In this document: positions 56,702-64,000 of the stretch, piece after piece
Numbering within the stretch: the stretch's first letter is position 1
How the letters are laid out: every line of letters begins with the position of its first letter
Source of the DNA: Flaviramulus basaltis
GTDB lineage: Bacteria; Bacteroidota; Bacteroidia; Flavobacteriales; Flavobacteriaceae
Length of the DNA: 64,000 nt
Reading direction: 5' to 3'
Assembly: GCF_900114265.1 (NCBI RefSeq)
Contig: NZ_FPKV01000004.1
Location: 124,001-188,000, forward strand
Made by a program: the position numbers and the translations under genes
The notes under the pieces: generated by a model
What the model saw: the letters and a program-made list of their open reading frames with translations, nothing else
What the model was told of the DNA's origin: nothing
The model's database searches: none

Positions 56702-57298
56702 ATGAGCAAAAAAGCAAAACTTACAGCACAATACATTATAGAAGTTTCTGCGCCTATTTTTAATAAAAATGGATATGCTGCTACTAGTTTGAATGATATT
56801 ACTAAAGCAACTGGTTTAACTAAAGGCGCTATATATGGTAACTTTAAAAATAAAGAAGATCTGGCTTATGAATCTTTTAGATATATGGTAAAAGCTTTAA
56901 TAAAACCATTATCTAAACATCTCGAATCTAGCAACTCACCTATTCAAAAGCTATTCTTAATTACAGATTTTTATAGAAATTATTATCCTTTTAGTAAACA
57001 ATTAGGTGGTTGTCCTGTCTTAAATATTGGAGTTGATGCTAATAATAGTAATTCCGAATTGCTTAATAAGGTTAGAGATACCATTCAACGTATTCAAGAC
57101 AAATTATGTTCTATTATTGAAAATGGTATTGAAGATGGAGAAATATCGACAGAAATAAATGCTATGCAATATGCAAAACGGATTGACACCATAATTCAAG
57201 GTGCTGTTTTTATGACCTATACTATGAATGATGAAGTCTATATGAAAGACACCATGAATCATGTTGATCAAATTATTACAAACGAACTTAAAATATAA
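56702..57298 (+). CDS. TetR/AcrR family transcriptional regulator
   Basis: A 198-residue repressor. The N-terminal helix-turn-helix (about 1-50) reads AKLTAQYIIEVSAPIFNKNGYAATSLNDITKATGLTKGAIYGNFKNKEDLA in sections, the TetR pattern with GAIYGNFKNKE as the recognition end. The C-terminal helical domain binds an unknown ligand; the adjacent acyl-CoA thioesterase suggests an acyl-CoA or fatty acid. ATG 56702 gives a normal TetR N-terminus; the in-frame ATG at 56672 lies inside the operator. Operators upstream of this gene and of the next suggest autoregulation. Confidence 0.92.
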   Translation: MSKKAKLTAQYIIEVSAPIFNKNGYAATSLNDITKATGLTKGAIYGNFKNKEDLAYESFRYMVKALIKPLSKHLESSNSPIQKLFLITDFYRNYYPFSKQLGGCPVLNIGVDANNSNSELLNKVRDTIQRIQDKLCSIIENGIEDGEISTEINAMQYAKRIDTIIQGAVFMTYTMNDEVYMKDTMNHVDQIITNELKI

Positions 57299-57313
57299 TA
57301 TTTTTTAACCAAA

Positions 57314-57333
57314 AATATACCACTTGGTATATT
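57314..57333. promoter_or_regulatory. TetR operator, copy 2
   Basis: AATATACCACTTGGTATATT differs from copy 1 by one base, and this breaks symmetry only at the central pair. It sits 15 bases before the thioesterase ATG at 57349, a position suited to block its transcription. Confidence 0.7.
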
Positions 57334-57348
57334 ACAAAAACACTAATC

Positions 57349-57843
57349 ATGAATCAACTTCCAAAAGTATTAGAAAGCAAAACTAAAATACGATTTCAAG
57401 ATTGCGATCCATTTAATCACTTAAATAATGGTAGTTATATTAATTACTTTATGAATCATCGTGAAGATGTACTTTTAAAGTATTATGATTTCGATATCTA
57501 TAAAAAAGCAAAAGAAGAAGGTAAAAGTTGGGTTTCTAGTAGCAACCAAATCGCATACTTAAAACCAACACTTTTAATGGAAACCGTAACCATTGAATCC
57601 CAATTAATAAATGTTACTACTAGTGAAATACATGTTGAAATGCGCATGTATAATGAAAGTAAAAGCCAATTAAAGTCTATAATTTGGTGCGGTTTTGTAC
57701 ATTTTAATTTACTGAAACAAAAAAGAGAAATTCATAATGAAGATTTAATGGAATTATTTAAAAATGTAAATAACCCAATAGACGCATCTACTTTCGAACA
57801 AAGACTTACTCAACTAAAAGACTCTTTAGTTTCTCGAAATTAA
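57349..57843 (+). CDS. Acyl-CoA thioesterase (hotdog fold)
   Basis: A 164-residue 4-hydroxybenzoyl-CoA-thioesterase-like protein. TKIRFQDCDPFNHLNNGSYINYFMN carries the catalytic Asp (QDCDPFNHLNN motif) and conserved His. It hydrolyses acyl-CoA esters, the chain specificity being unknown. An operator lies between it and the TetR gene, so expression is separately controlled, likely induced by fatty-acyl compounds. Confidence 0.9.
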   Translation: MNQLPKVLESKTKIRFQDCDPFNHLNNGSYINYFMNHREDVLLKYYDFDIYKKAKEEGKSWVSSSNQIAYLKPTLLMETVTIESQLINVTTSEIHVEMRMYNESKSQLKSIIWCGFVHFNLLKQKREIHNEDLMELFKNVNNPIDASTFEQRLTQLKDSLVSRN

Positions 57844-57942
57844 TAGAACAACAATAAATCAATCGTTATTAGGTTTAATAAATCAACAATTTTATGTTGA
57901 TAAATACTAATAAATTATCGATAAACTGTTACAAAAAATCTT

Positions 57943-57950
57943 TATTTTTG
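57943..57950 (+). promoter_or_regulatory. -7 promoter element (TAttTTTG) of the first deoC-like gene
   Basis: An exact TAnnTTTG match 89 bases before ATG 58040, implying a leader of about 80 bases. Confidence 0.45.
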
Positions 57951-58039
57951 CTTTTATTGAACTCCAATTCGTACAGCGAGATAAATAACCCTATATTTAT
58001 TAAGCCAATTTTTTACTAACAAAAAACCTACTATTAATA

Positions 58040-58774
58040 ATGAATATTTTAAAAAACATAGACTACATACTATTAAACTCTTCTGCAAGTGAACATGAGA
58101 TTATTGACCATTGCTATAAAGCAAAAATCAATAATTATTACGCCGTTAATGTAAACAGTTGCTATGTGCCATTAGCAAAACAATTGTTAGAAGATAGTGA
58201 TATAAAAGTATCTACTGTTGTAGGATTTCCACTTGGTGCTATGTCTACAAAAGCAAAAGTTTTTGAAGCTGTAAACGCTATTGAAGAAGGCGCCGATGAA
58301 ATTGATATGGTAATTAATTTAGGCTATCTAAAAAGCAGAAATTATGTGTCTGTTTTAAAAGATATTACAGATGTAAAACGCGCGATTGGCGAAGTACCTC
58401 TTAAGGTTACTATTGAAATTTCTGAATTAAATAAAAACGAAATTGTTAAGGCCTGCGAAATATGTTTAGATGCCAATGTAGACTACATAAAAACATCTAC
58501 TGGTTTTTCAAAAAATGGAGCAACACTAACTGCTGTGAAAATAATAAAGAAAATTGTTAAAAATAGAGCTAAAATAAATGCACAAGGTGGTATTGAAGAT
58601 TACGAAACCCTTTTAAAATATATAGAAGCTGGAGCAGATAGAGTTGGAATATCCTTTCAAATACAAGTTAAAAACCAAGCTCAACAAGAAAGAAATTCTA
58701 AAATCTTCAAAAAATATATTGATAATTTAGAAAAAACTGCAGTTACTATTACGGATTCAGTAACAAAAGTATAA
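58040..58774 (+). CDS. Deoxyribose-phosphate aldolase paralogue with altered active site
   Basis: A 244-residue member of the DeoC/DERA family, clearly paralogous to the gene at 58943. The Schiff-base lysine is kept (Lys151 in DYIKTSTGFS), as is DEIDMVIN. Other positions are changed: Asn180 in KINAQGG replaces the second catalytic lysine (Lys201 of E. coli), Asn37 replaces the Cys of the VCV segment, and GISFQIQV replaces the phosphate-binding GTSSGIAI. The C-terminus also has a Lys/Gln-rich extension. It may have a different substrate, a regulatory role, or be decaying. Terminator at 58805-58849. Confidence 0.85.
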   Translation: MNILKNIDYILLNSSASEHEIIDHCYKAKINNYYAVNVNSCYVPLAKQLLEDSDIKVSTVVGFPLGAMSTKAKVFEAVNAIEEGADEIDMVINLGYLKSRNYVSVLKDITDVKRAIGEVPLKVTIEISELNKNEIVKACEICLDANVDYIKTSTGFSKNGATLTAVKIIKKIVKNRAKINAQGGIEDYETLLKYIEAGADRVGISFQIQVKNQAQQERNSKIFKKYIDNLEKTAVTITDSVTKV

Positions 58775-58804
58775 TTCCAAACTTAAAGAGACTGTTTTTA
58801 AGTT

Positions 58805-58849
58805 ATAAACCATTGATTTAATACGAAAAATCAATGGTTTATTTTTATT
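58805..58849 (+). terminator. Terminator between the two deoC genes
   Basis: ATAAACCATTGATTT (58805-58819) pairs with its reverse complement at 58828-58842, followed by a T-rich stretch. The two paralogues are thus separate transcription units. Confidence 0.8.
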
Positions 58850-58908
58850 AGAAAATTAAAACTTCATTTAAAAAAATTTAGCAAAATAGCTTATGAGAAA
58901 TTATTAGC

Positions 58909-58916
58909 TATCTTTG
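58909..58916 (+). promoter_or_regulatory. -7 promoter element (TAtcTTTG) of the second deoC operon
   Basis: An exact match, 26 bases before ATG 58943. This favours the ATG over the in-frame TTG at 58940. Confidence 0.5.
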
Positions 58917-58942
58917 ATAGTCTTCACCTATAATTTAAATTG

Positions 58943-59605
58943 ATGAAATTAAATAAGTATATTGATCATACTTTACTTAAACCAACCGCAACAAAAGAAG
59001 ATATTATTAATCTTTGCAATGAAGCCAAAGCGTACAATTTTTTTTCAGTTTGTGTAAATAGTTGCTACGTATCTTTAGCTAAATCTTGTTTAGAAAATAG
59101 CAATATAAAAGTTTGTAGCGTTATTGGTTTTCCACTTGGAGCAATGAGTACTAAGGCAAAAGTTGAAGAAGCCAAAACAGCATTAAATGATGGTGCAGAT
59201 GAAATAGATATGGTAATTAACTTAGGATTACTAAAAAGCAAAGATTTTGATTGTGTTTGGAAAGATATTGAATCTGTAAAAAACATCATGCCTAACAAAA
59301 CCTTAAAAGTTATTTTAGAAACTTGTTATCTTGAAGAAATAGAAATCATTAAAGCCAGTGAACTAGCCATACAAAGCGGTGCCGATTTTATAAAAACATC
59401 TACAGGTTTTGGCATTGGTGGCGCTACATTACACGATGTAAAACTCATGATAAGTGTAGCAAACAATAAAGCTAAAATAAAAGCTTCAGGAGGTATTAAA
59501 GATGAAAAAACTGCTTTAGAATATATAAATATTGGTGTTGAGCGCTTAGGAACATCCTCTGGAATTGCAATTGTAACTGGCAAATCTTCTAATTCTAATT
59601 ACTAA
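58943..59605 (+). CDS. deoC: Deoxyribose-phosphate aldolase
   Basis: DERA splits 2-deoxyribose-5-phosphate into glyceraldehyde-3-phosphate and acetaldehyde in deoxynucleoside degradation. The 220-residue protein has IDHTLLKPT near the start, Cys37 in [17 protein letters not shown], the Schiff-base Lys151 in FIKTSTGFG, catalytic Lys180 in KIKASGGIK, and the phosphate loop GTSSGIAI. All are intact. deoD starts two bases downstream, so they are co-transcribed. Confidence 0.95.
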   Translation: MKLNKYIDHTLLKPTATKEDIINLCNEAKAYNFFSVCVNSCYVSLAKSCLENSNIKVCSVIGFPLGAMSTKAKVEEAKTALNDGADEIDMVINLGLLKSKDFDCVWKDIESVKNIMPNKTLKVILETCYLEEIEIIKASELAIQSGADFIKTSTGFGIGGATLHDVKLMISVANNKAKIKASGGIKDEKTALEYINIGVERLGTSSGIAIVTGKSSNSNY

Positions 59606-59607
59606 AA

Positions 59608-60306
59608 ATGAGTGTACATATTGAAGCCAAAAAAGGCGATATTTCTGAAACTATATTATTACCTGGTGATCCATTAAGAGCAAAATGGATTGCAGAAACC
59701 TTTTTTGAAAACTCTGTTTGCTTTAATAAAGTTAGAGGCATGTTGGGATACACAGGAACTTACAATGGTAAAAAAATATCTGTTATGGGTACTGGCATGG
59801 GTGTGCCATCAATTTCTATATACGCTCATGAGCTTATTAACGAATACGATGTTAAAAATTTAATTAGGGTTGGAAGCGCAGGCTCTTACCAAAAGGATGT
59901 GAAAATTCGAGATATTGTTTTGGCTATGGCTGCATCATCAAACTCTGGATTAAATGAGCTTCGTTTTGGAGGTGCAGACTATGCGCCTACTGCGAATTTT
60001 GAGTTGTTTCAAAAAGCTGTTGACACTGGTAAAGCCAAAAATATTCCTTTAAAAGCTGGAAACGTGTTTACTTCAGATGAGTTTTATGAAGATGATTTTG
60101 AATCGTACAAAAAGTGGTCAAAATTTGGAGTGCTTTGTGTTGAAATGGAAACCGCTGGTTTATACACAGTCGCTGCTAAACATAATGTCAATGCTCTATC
60201 TATATTAACAATCTCAGATTCCCTAGTTACAGGTGAACATACCACAAGTAAAGAACGGGAAACAACTTTTAAAGACATGATTGAAATAGCATTAGAATTA
60301 GCTTAA
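59608..60306 (+). CDS. deoD: Purine-nucleoside phosphorylase, DeoD type
   Basis: Phosphorolyses purine (deoxy)nucleosides to base and (deoxy)ribose-1-phosphate, feeding DERA. The 232-residue hexameric-type enzyme has [31 protein letters not shown], the RVGSAGSYQ phosphate site, [10 protein letters not shown] and [10 protein letters not shown]. It lies in the operon deoC-deoD-phosphatase. A phosphopentomutase is not in the window. Confidence 0.95.
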   Translation: MSVHIEAKKGDISETILLPGDPLRAKWIAETFFENSVCFNKVRGMLGYTGTYNGKKISVMGTGMGVPSISIYAHELINEYDVKNLIRVGSAGSYQKDVKIRDIVLAMAASSNSGLNELRFGGADYAPTANFELFQKAVDTGKAKNIPLKAGNVFTSDEFYEDDFESYKKWSKFGVLCVEMETAGLYTVAAKHNVNALSILTISDSLVTGEHTTSKERETTFKDMIEIALELA

Positions 60307-60315
60307 ATTAAAAAT

Positions 60316-60840
60316 ATGAAACCCTTCATTTTATTTCTATTTGTATCCATTTTGCTTTTCAGTTCTTGTAAGGACCACCAAAATGCAAGCGATTCTAAAG
60401 AAAAAACAACTTCCACATTTTATTTTATTAGACATGCTGAAAAAGATAGAAGTGATTCTTCTAACCAAAATCCTCATCTTAATGAAGAAGGCCTTTTACG
60501 AGCTAAAAAATGGAGTGAAGTTTTAAAAAACATATCTTTTGATGCTATTTATTCAACAGATTATAACAGAACACGAGAAACGGCATTACCAACAGCTTTA
60601 AGCAATAATTTACAAACCATTATTTACGATCCAAATATGATGGATATCACTAAATTTTTAAGCGATAATATTGGCAAAAATGTATTGGTTGTTGGACATA
60701 GCAACACAACACCTAAATTAGTAAATAACATTCTTAAAAGTGAAACCTACAAAGAAATTGATGATAGTAACAATGCAAATCTGTATATAGTTACTATAAA
60801 TAGTAATGAAATTACAAGCACCCTTTTGTTTATTAAATAG
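60316..60840 (+). CDS. Histidine phosphatase family lipoprotein
   Basis: A 174-residue lipoprotein (PFILFLFVSILLFSSC) with the phosphoglycerate-mutase-like fold: catalytic RHAEK near residue 40 (YFIRHAEKDRSD) and second His in LVVGHSNTTPKL. It resembles SixA-like and periplasmic phosphatases. It starts nine bases after deoD, so it may dephosphorylate nucleotides or sugar phosphates outside the cell. Its last bases overlap the convergent DUF6503 gene by eight. Confidence 0.88.
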   Translation: MKPFILFLFVSILLFSSCKDHQNASDSKEKTTSTFYFIRHAEKDRSDSSNQNPHLNEEGLLRAKKWSEVLKNISFDAIYSTDYNRTRETALPTALSNNLQTIIYDPNMMDITKFLSDNIGKNVLVVGHSNTTPKLVNNILKSETYKEIDDSNNANLYIVTINSNEITSTLLFIK

Positions 60841-61579
60841 AATTAATACTAACAGATATATTTTCTAACTCTATTTTTGATAGTAGTTCCAATTCATCCT
60901 TTTCAAATAGAACATCTATATTTTCCAATATAACATCATTAACCTTTGGTTTGTAATTATTATAATCTACAAACCGAATACCATTTATGTAACGCTCGTT
61001 ATAAGCTTCTCGAAAACGGAATCCTTTGCCCTCTTTTTCATTATATGAATAAGCTAAGTAAACCACTTTATATGTTTTATTATCAACCCAATATACAAAA
61101 ACATCTTCAAAATCCTCACCGCCTCCTTTTTGATTAAATGTAACTTTTATTTTATAATAGTTTCCTCCTTTAATTTCTACTTTACCTAAATAAGTTTTAT
61201 TAACTGCAGCATCATTTAAACCAAAAGGCAATACCGAAAAGTAATGGACAGAGTTTACTGAAGCTGTATATTTTGCAGCCATAGAATCTCTAACTGCCAT
61301 CGGAAAATTATTTACAAAACGCATAAAACCTTTGTTATTCAATACGTCTTTTACAATACCCAAAGAATCTTTAAACTCACGTTCAAATTGAAACTTTCCC
61401 TTTTCACGAATGGCTTTATAATGCTTATCTCTAAAATTGAAATCGATTGTAGACTTTTTAAAAAGTTCACCACCAGAAACCTCGATTGATTTATCTATAA
61501 TTTCATTAGCATTTTGCAACTCTTGCTTGCAACCTAAAACGAGAATTAAAAACGTAAAGGAGAATATTATTTTTTTCAT
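60833..61579 (-). CDS. DUF6503 family lipoprotein
   Basis: A 248-residue lipoprotein (IIFSFTFLILVLGC). The start NANEIIDKSIEVSGGELFKKSTIDFNFRDKHY (in sections) matches the DUF6503 family, which has a LolA/LppX-like beta fold and no known function. It is convergent with the histidine phosphatase gene, with an eight-base overlap, and follows pxpC on the same strand after 67 bases. Confidence 0.86.
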   Translation of the reverse strand: MKKIIFSFTFLILVLGCKQELQNANEIIDKSIEVSGGELFKKSTIDFNFRDKHYKAIREKGKFQFEREFKDSLGIVKDVLNNKGFMRFVNNFPMAVRDSMAAKYTASVNSVHYFSVLPFGLNDAAVNKTYLGKVEIKGGNYYKIKVTFNQKGGGEDFEDVFVYWVDNKTYKVVYLAYSYNEKEGKGFRFREAYNERYINGIRFVDYNNYKPKVNDVILENIDVLFEKDELELLSKIELENISVSINSI

Positions 61580-61646
61580 TTAATACAAGATTTTAAAGTC
61601 TGTCGTAAAACTACCAAATACATAACCTAGCCTTTTAAACCTTAAC

Positions 61647-62501
61647 TTAATATTTAGAATTAAGTTTAAAACTAATGGTTTTTCCCGTAAATTTTTGTGC
61701 TAAAATATTTAAAGCAGATTCTTTTAATTGCAAAACCCTTGGGTAACCACCTGTGGTTTGGCAATCGCGCATTAAAATAATGAGTTTTCCAGAAGGCGTT
61801 AATTGCACGGTTCCAGGAAGCACTGCCGAGGTAATAATTGGTTTTAAATTATTCTCTAAAACCTCCTCTAGTTGATATGCCATTCTGTTATTATCTTTTG
61901 AAATAGTAAAACTTTTTAAAAACAAATCGTCTTGTTGTTTTTTTGTAAGTGAATCAAATTCGGGTCCTTTAAAAACTTCAATGGCATTGCAATTCATATA
62001 GGAATTATCAAACCTAATAGAAGCGTATTGTGTTTCACTAATTGGTAAAGATTCCAAAATAGCTAATTCATCATTTTTAAGAAGCATAAACTGCTTAGTT
62101 ATGTTTTGATACATACTTTTACTACGCATCACTGTTTCTGCTTTAAAACCACCTAAAACAGCCAAATAAGACCTAAATCCCATATTTAATTTACCAAACG
62201 ATAGGACATCATTTGGTTTTACATTTACTATTTTGTCAAGTTTAATATGATCATCATTTAATTTGGCTGACATATCTGCTCCTGAAATAACAATTTGAGT
62301 TTGATTATTAAATTGAAGTATTGCTCCAGTCATCGTCATTTCTAAAACAGCTTCATCTTCATTATTTCCTAAAAGTGCATTAGCCAAAGCTGCAGCTTTT
62401 TTATCCATAACACCAGAATAAGGCACACCAAAATCCTGAAAATCAAAACGTCCAAAATCTTGAATAGTGGAATAAAATCCTGGTTTTAAAACTTTAATCA
62501 T
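61647..62501 (-). CDS. pxpC: 5-oxoprolinase subunit C
   Basis: A 284-residue subunit of the ATP-dependent 5-oxoprolinase PxpABC, which opens 5-oxoproline to glutamate. Motifs include KPGFYSTIQDFGRFDFQDFGVPYSG, ANALLGN and RDCQTTGGYPRVLQL, typical of the biotin-dependent carboxyltransferase-like family. It overlaps pxpB by eight bases, so translation is coupled. The 5-oxoproline could come from glutathione-like or gamma-glutamyl turnover, where the GGCT-like protein at 49565 may also act. Confidence 0.93.
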   Translation of the reverse strand: MIKVLKPGFYSTIQDFGRFDFQDFGVPYSGVMDKKAAALANALLGNNEDEAVLEMTMTGAILQFNNQTQIVISGADMSAKLNDDHIKLDKIVNVKPNDVLSFGKLNMGFRSYLAVLGGFKAETVMRSKSMYQNITKQFMLLKNDELAILESLPISETQYASIRFDNSYMNCNAIEVFKGPEFDSLTKKQQDDLFLKSFTISKDNNRMAYQLEEVLENNLKPIITSAVLPGTVQLTPSGKLIILMRDCQTTGGYPRVLQLKESALNILAQKFTGKTISFKLNSKY

Positions 62502-63225
62502 TTATCACCTCACTTTCTATTTGGTAAACTTTTGCATCTACCAATATTTTTATATTCTGATACTCTTTTAAGTCAATTGAATAAAACTGAATACGATCTC
62601 CTGCTTTTGCAAAACAGGGTTGTTCTTTTGAAACATCAAAAAAATTAATTGGTGAATTTCCAATAACATTCCATCCACCAGGACTTGCATTTGGATAAAC
62701 TCCTGTTTGACCTCCGCCAATAGCAACCGTACCTTTTTCTAAGTGTAATCTTGGTGTTTCTTTTCTAGGAATATGAAGTGATTTATCAAGACCACCTAAG
62801 TATAAAAACCCAGGTAAAAACCCAATAAAATAAACGGTATAAATAGCTTGTGAATGGCGTTTAATTATATCTTCTTTTGAAAGCTTTTTTTCTATTGAAA
62901 TGTCATTTAAATCAAGCCCAAATTGCTCATCATAACACACAGGAATTCTCCATAAAAATGTTTCTATTTTTTCTAAGGACTCTACCGAGCTATAGATTTT
63001 CTCTATAATATCCTTTTCAGCTTTAAAATTATTTACAAAATCATCATATATAATTAACAACGAGTTATATGCTGATTTTAATTCAACTAAAAGTTTAATA
63101 TTACTTTTTTTGATTTTTTGTTTAAAATTGATAATATCTATTAAAATAGCATCATCAATTTTTGATGGCCATTCAATTAAAATAGCACGTTCTCCAAAGG
63201 GTTTATATGTGAGTTTAAAAGCCAT
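62494..63225 (-). CDS. pxpB: 5-oxoprolinase subunit B
   Basis: A 243-residue KipI-like subunit. It opens FKLTYKPFGERAILIEWPSK; YTVYFIGFLPGFLYLGGLD and TVAIGGGQTGVYPNASPGGWNVIG are family hallmarks. It is the middle gene of the operon, overlapping pxpC and separated from pxpA by five bases. Confidence 0.93.
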   Translation of the reverse strand: MAFKLTYKPFGERAILIEWPSKIDDAILIDIINFKQKIKKSNIKLLVELKSAYNSLLIIYDDFVNNFKAEKDIIEKIYSSVESLEKIETFLWRIPVCYDEQFGLDLNDISIEKKLSKEDIIKRHSQAIYTVYFIGFLPGFLYLGGLDKSLHIPRKETPRLHLEKGTVAIGGGQTGVYPNASPGGWNVIGNSPINFFDVSKEQPCFAKAGDRIQFYSIDLKEYQNIKILVDAKVYQIESEVIND

Positions 63226-63230
63226 TAAAA

Positions 63231-63971
63231 TTATCTAATTCTAATACCATGTAATTCTAATTTTTCTTTTAAATTTTTTATTAAAATTACTGCTTTTGGA
63301 TTATCCCCATGAACACAAAATGTATGAGCCACAATACCAATTTCTGAGTCCTGAATAGTCTTTACTTTATAAGTTGAAATCATCTTAAAAACATGATTAA
63401 ACATCTCACTTTCATCCTCAATCAAAGCATCTTTTTCTTGCCTTGATACTAAGGTTAAATCATTATTATAATTCCTATCAGCAAAAGCTTCATAGGTAAT
63501 ATTAATACCATTTTTTAAAGCCAAATCTGCAATAACTGATTTATAAGGCACATAAAGTTTTATTGGCAATGCGATGCTTTTCATAACCTCAACTACCACA
63601 TTTGCAGTTTTTTCATCTATGGCTGCTAAATTATAAAGCGCTCCATGTAGTTTTATATGATGCAACAATACATGTTCTTCATTTAAAACCTCTATTAAAT
63701 CATGAATTTGATTTTTTATAGACGAAAACAAAGCAACACAAGAGATTTCCATAGGTTGTCTACCAAAATTTTCTTTATCAGGAAAAGATGGGTGCGCACC
63801 AACTTTTACACGATGTAATTTAGCAAGTTTCACAACTCTACGCATGGTTTTAAGATCACCAGCATGACCTCCACAAGCAATATTGCATGAGGAAATAAAA
63901 GGCATAAATAGCGATTCGTTATCAATGCCCTCACCTACATCAACATTAATATCAATGATTTTATTTTCCAT
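63231..63971 (-). CDS. pxpA: 5-oxoprolinase subunit A (LamB/YcsF family)
   Basis: A 246-residue protein of the LamB/YcsF family, first in the pxpABC operon. It begins IIDINVDVGEGIDN and includes ISSCNIACGGHAGDL, VGAHPSFPDKENFGR and IVAHTFCVHGDNPKAV, the conserved metal- and substrate-binding segments. A rarer N-terminal DVGEG replaces the usual DxGE[SA]; the Asp and Glu are kept. Any promoter or transporter upstream lies outside the window. Confidence 0.94.
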   Translation of the reverse strand: MENKIIDINVDVGEGIDNESLFMPFISSCNIACGGHAGDLKTMRRVVKLAKLHRVKVGAHPSFPDKENFGRQPMEISCVALFSSIKNQIHDLIEVLNEEHVLLHHIKLHGALYNLAAIDEKTANVVVEVMKSIALPIKLYVPYKSVIADLALKNGINITYEAFADRNYNNDLTLVSRQEKDALIEDESEMFNHVFKMISTYKVKTIQDSEIGIVAHTFCVHGDNPKAVILIKNLKEKLELHGIRIR

Positions 63972-64000
63972 TAAAATAAATTTAAACCAAACACTTTATT

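Noticed and set aside
57880-57899. Hairpin ATCAACA...TGTTGAT upstream of the first deoC gene.
   Set aside because: Seven base pairs with an A/T loop and no T run; too weak to call a terminator or an operator.
1-64000. CRISPR arrays, phage islands, defence systems, tRNA and rRNA genes.
   Set aside because: No direct-repeat arrays, integrase-cargo islands, restriction or abortive-infection genes or tRNA-like sequences were seen when reading the gaps between genes.

Overview
This window is chromosomal DNA of a marine-type member of the Flavobacteriaceae (phylum Bacteroidota). The basis is very low GC content, TAnnTTTG-type -7 promoter elements 10-40 bases before many starts with almost no Shine-Dalgarno sequences, a type IX secretion (T9SS) sorting domain, a CarboxypepD_reg-like TonB-dependent receptor, many short-signal lipoproteins, and lineage families such as DUF6452, DUF6048, DUF6503 and the CCC-motif proteins. 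Genus and species cannot be read from it. I found no CRISPR array, insertion sequence, prophage, tRNA or rRNA gene, and no gene-free stretch longer than 300 bases.

Layout. 1-5.1 kb: gyrA (cut by the left edge) diverges from clpC. 5.2-8.6 kb: a small conserved protein, then an envelope operon of ECF sigma factor, putative anti-sigma protein, DUF4097-like protein and head-GIN protein, closed by a palindromic terminator. 8.7-16 kb: UMF1-type MFS permease, M48 lipoprotein protease, msrB, DinB-like protein, type II NADH dehydrogenase, lpdA, aroQ and a small outer-membrane-type protein. 16-20.8 kb: xerD, a soluble PAS histidine kinase, rny, a 6S RNA candidate, zapA and a coiled-coil partner. 20.9-25.1 kb: M23 peptidase and TonB-dependent receptor. 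25.2-30 kb: GMC oxidoreductase, its small subunit, a beta-propeller protein and a DUF1080 hydrolase, together resembling a 3-keto-glycoside pathway.

30-37.9 kb: surface proteins, a cysteine desulfurase, an Smr protein, a T9SS cargo protein and small membrane proteins. 37.9-49.4 kb: rocD with an unusual cysteine cluster, rlmD-DUF6452-DUF6048-GH5 in one operon, an esterase, glyA, fahA, a lipoprotein and a 47-residue zinc-ribbon gene. 49.5-57.8 kb: GGCT-like protein, DUF885 protein, YtxJ, clpB, mqo, and a TetR regulator whose palindromic operator occurs twice. 58-60.8 kb: nucleoside catabolism, with two deoC paralogues (the first has lost key residues), deoD and a histidine phosphatase. 60.8-64 kb: a DUF6503 lipoprotein and the pxpABC 5-oxoprolinase operon.

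Most of the window is housekeeping: protein quality control (ClpC, ClpB, M48, MsrB), RNA turnover and 6S RNA, redox enzymes, and amino-acid and nucleoside catabolism. Sugar-acquisition genes are interspersed. The points most worth a second look are the 6S RNA next to zapA, the duplicated TetR operator, the degenerate deoC paralogue, the GH5 enzyme with an inserted domain, the cysteine cluster in RocD, and the homopolymer at the start of the sigma factor gene. I saw no wholly new multi-gene system.
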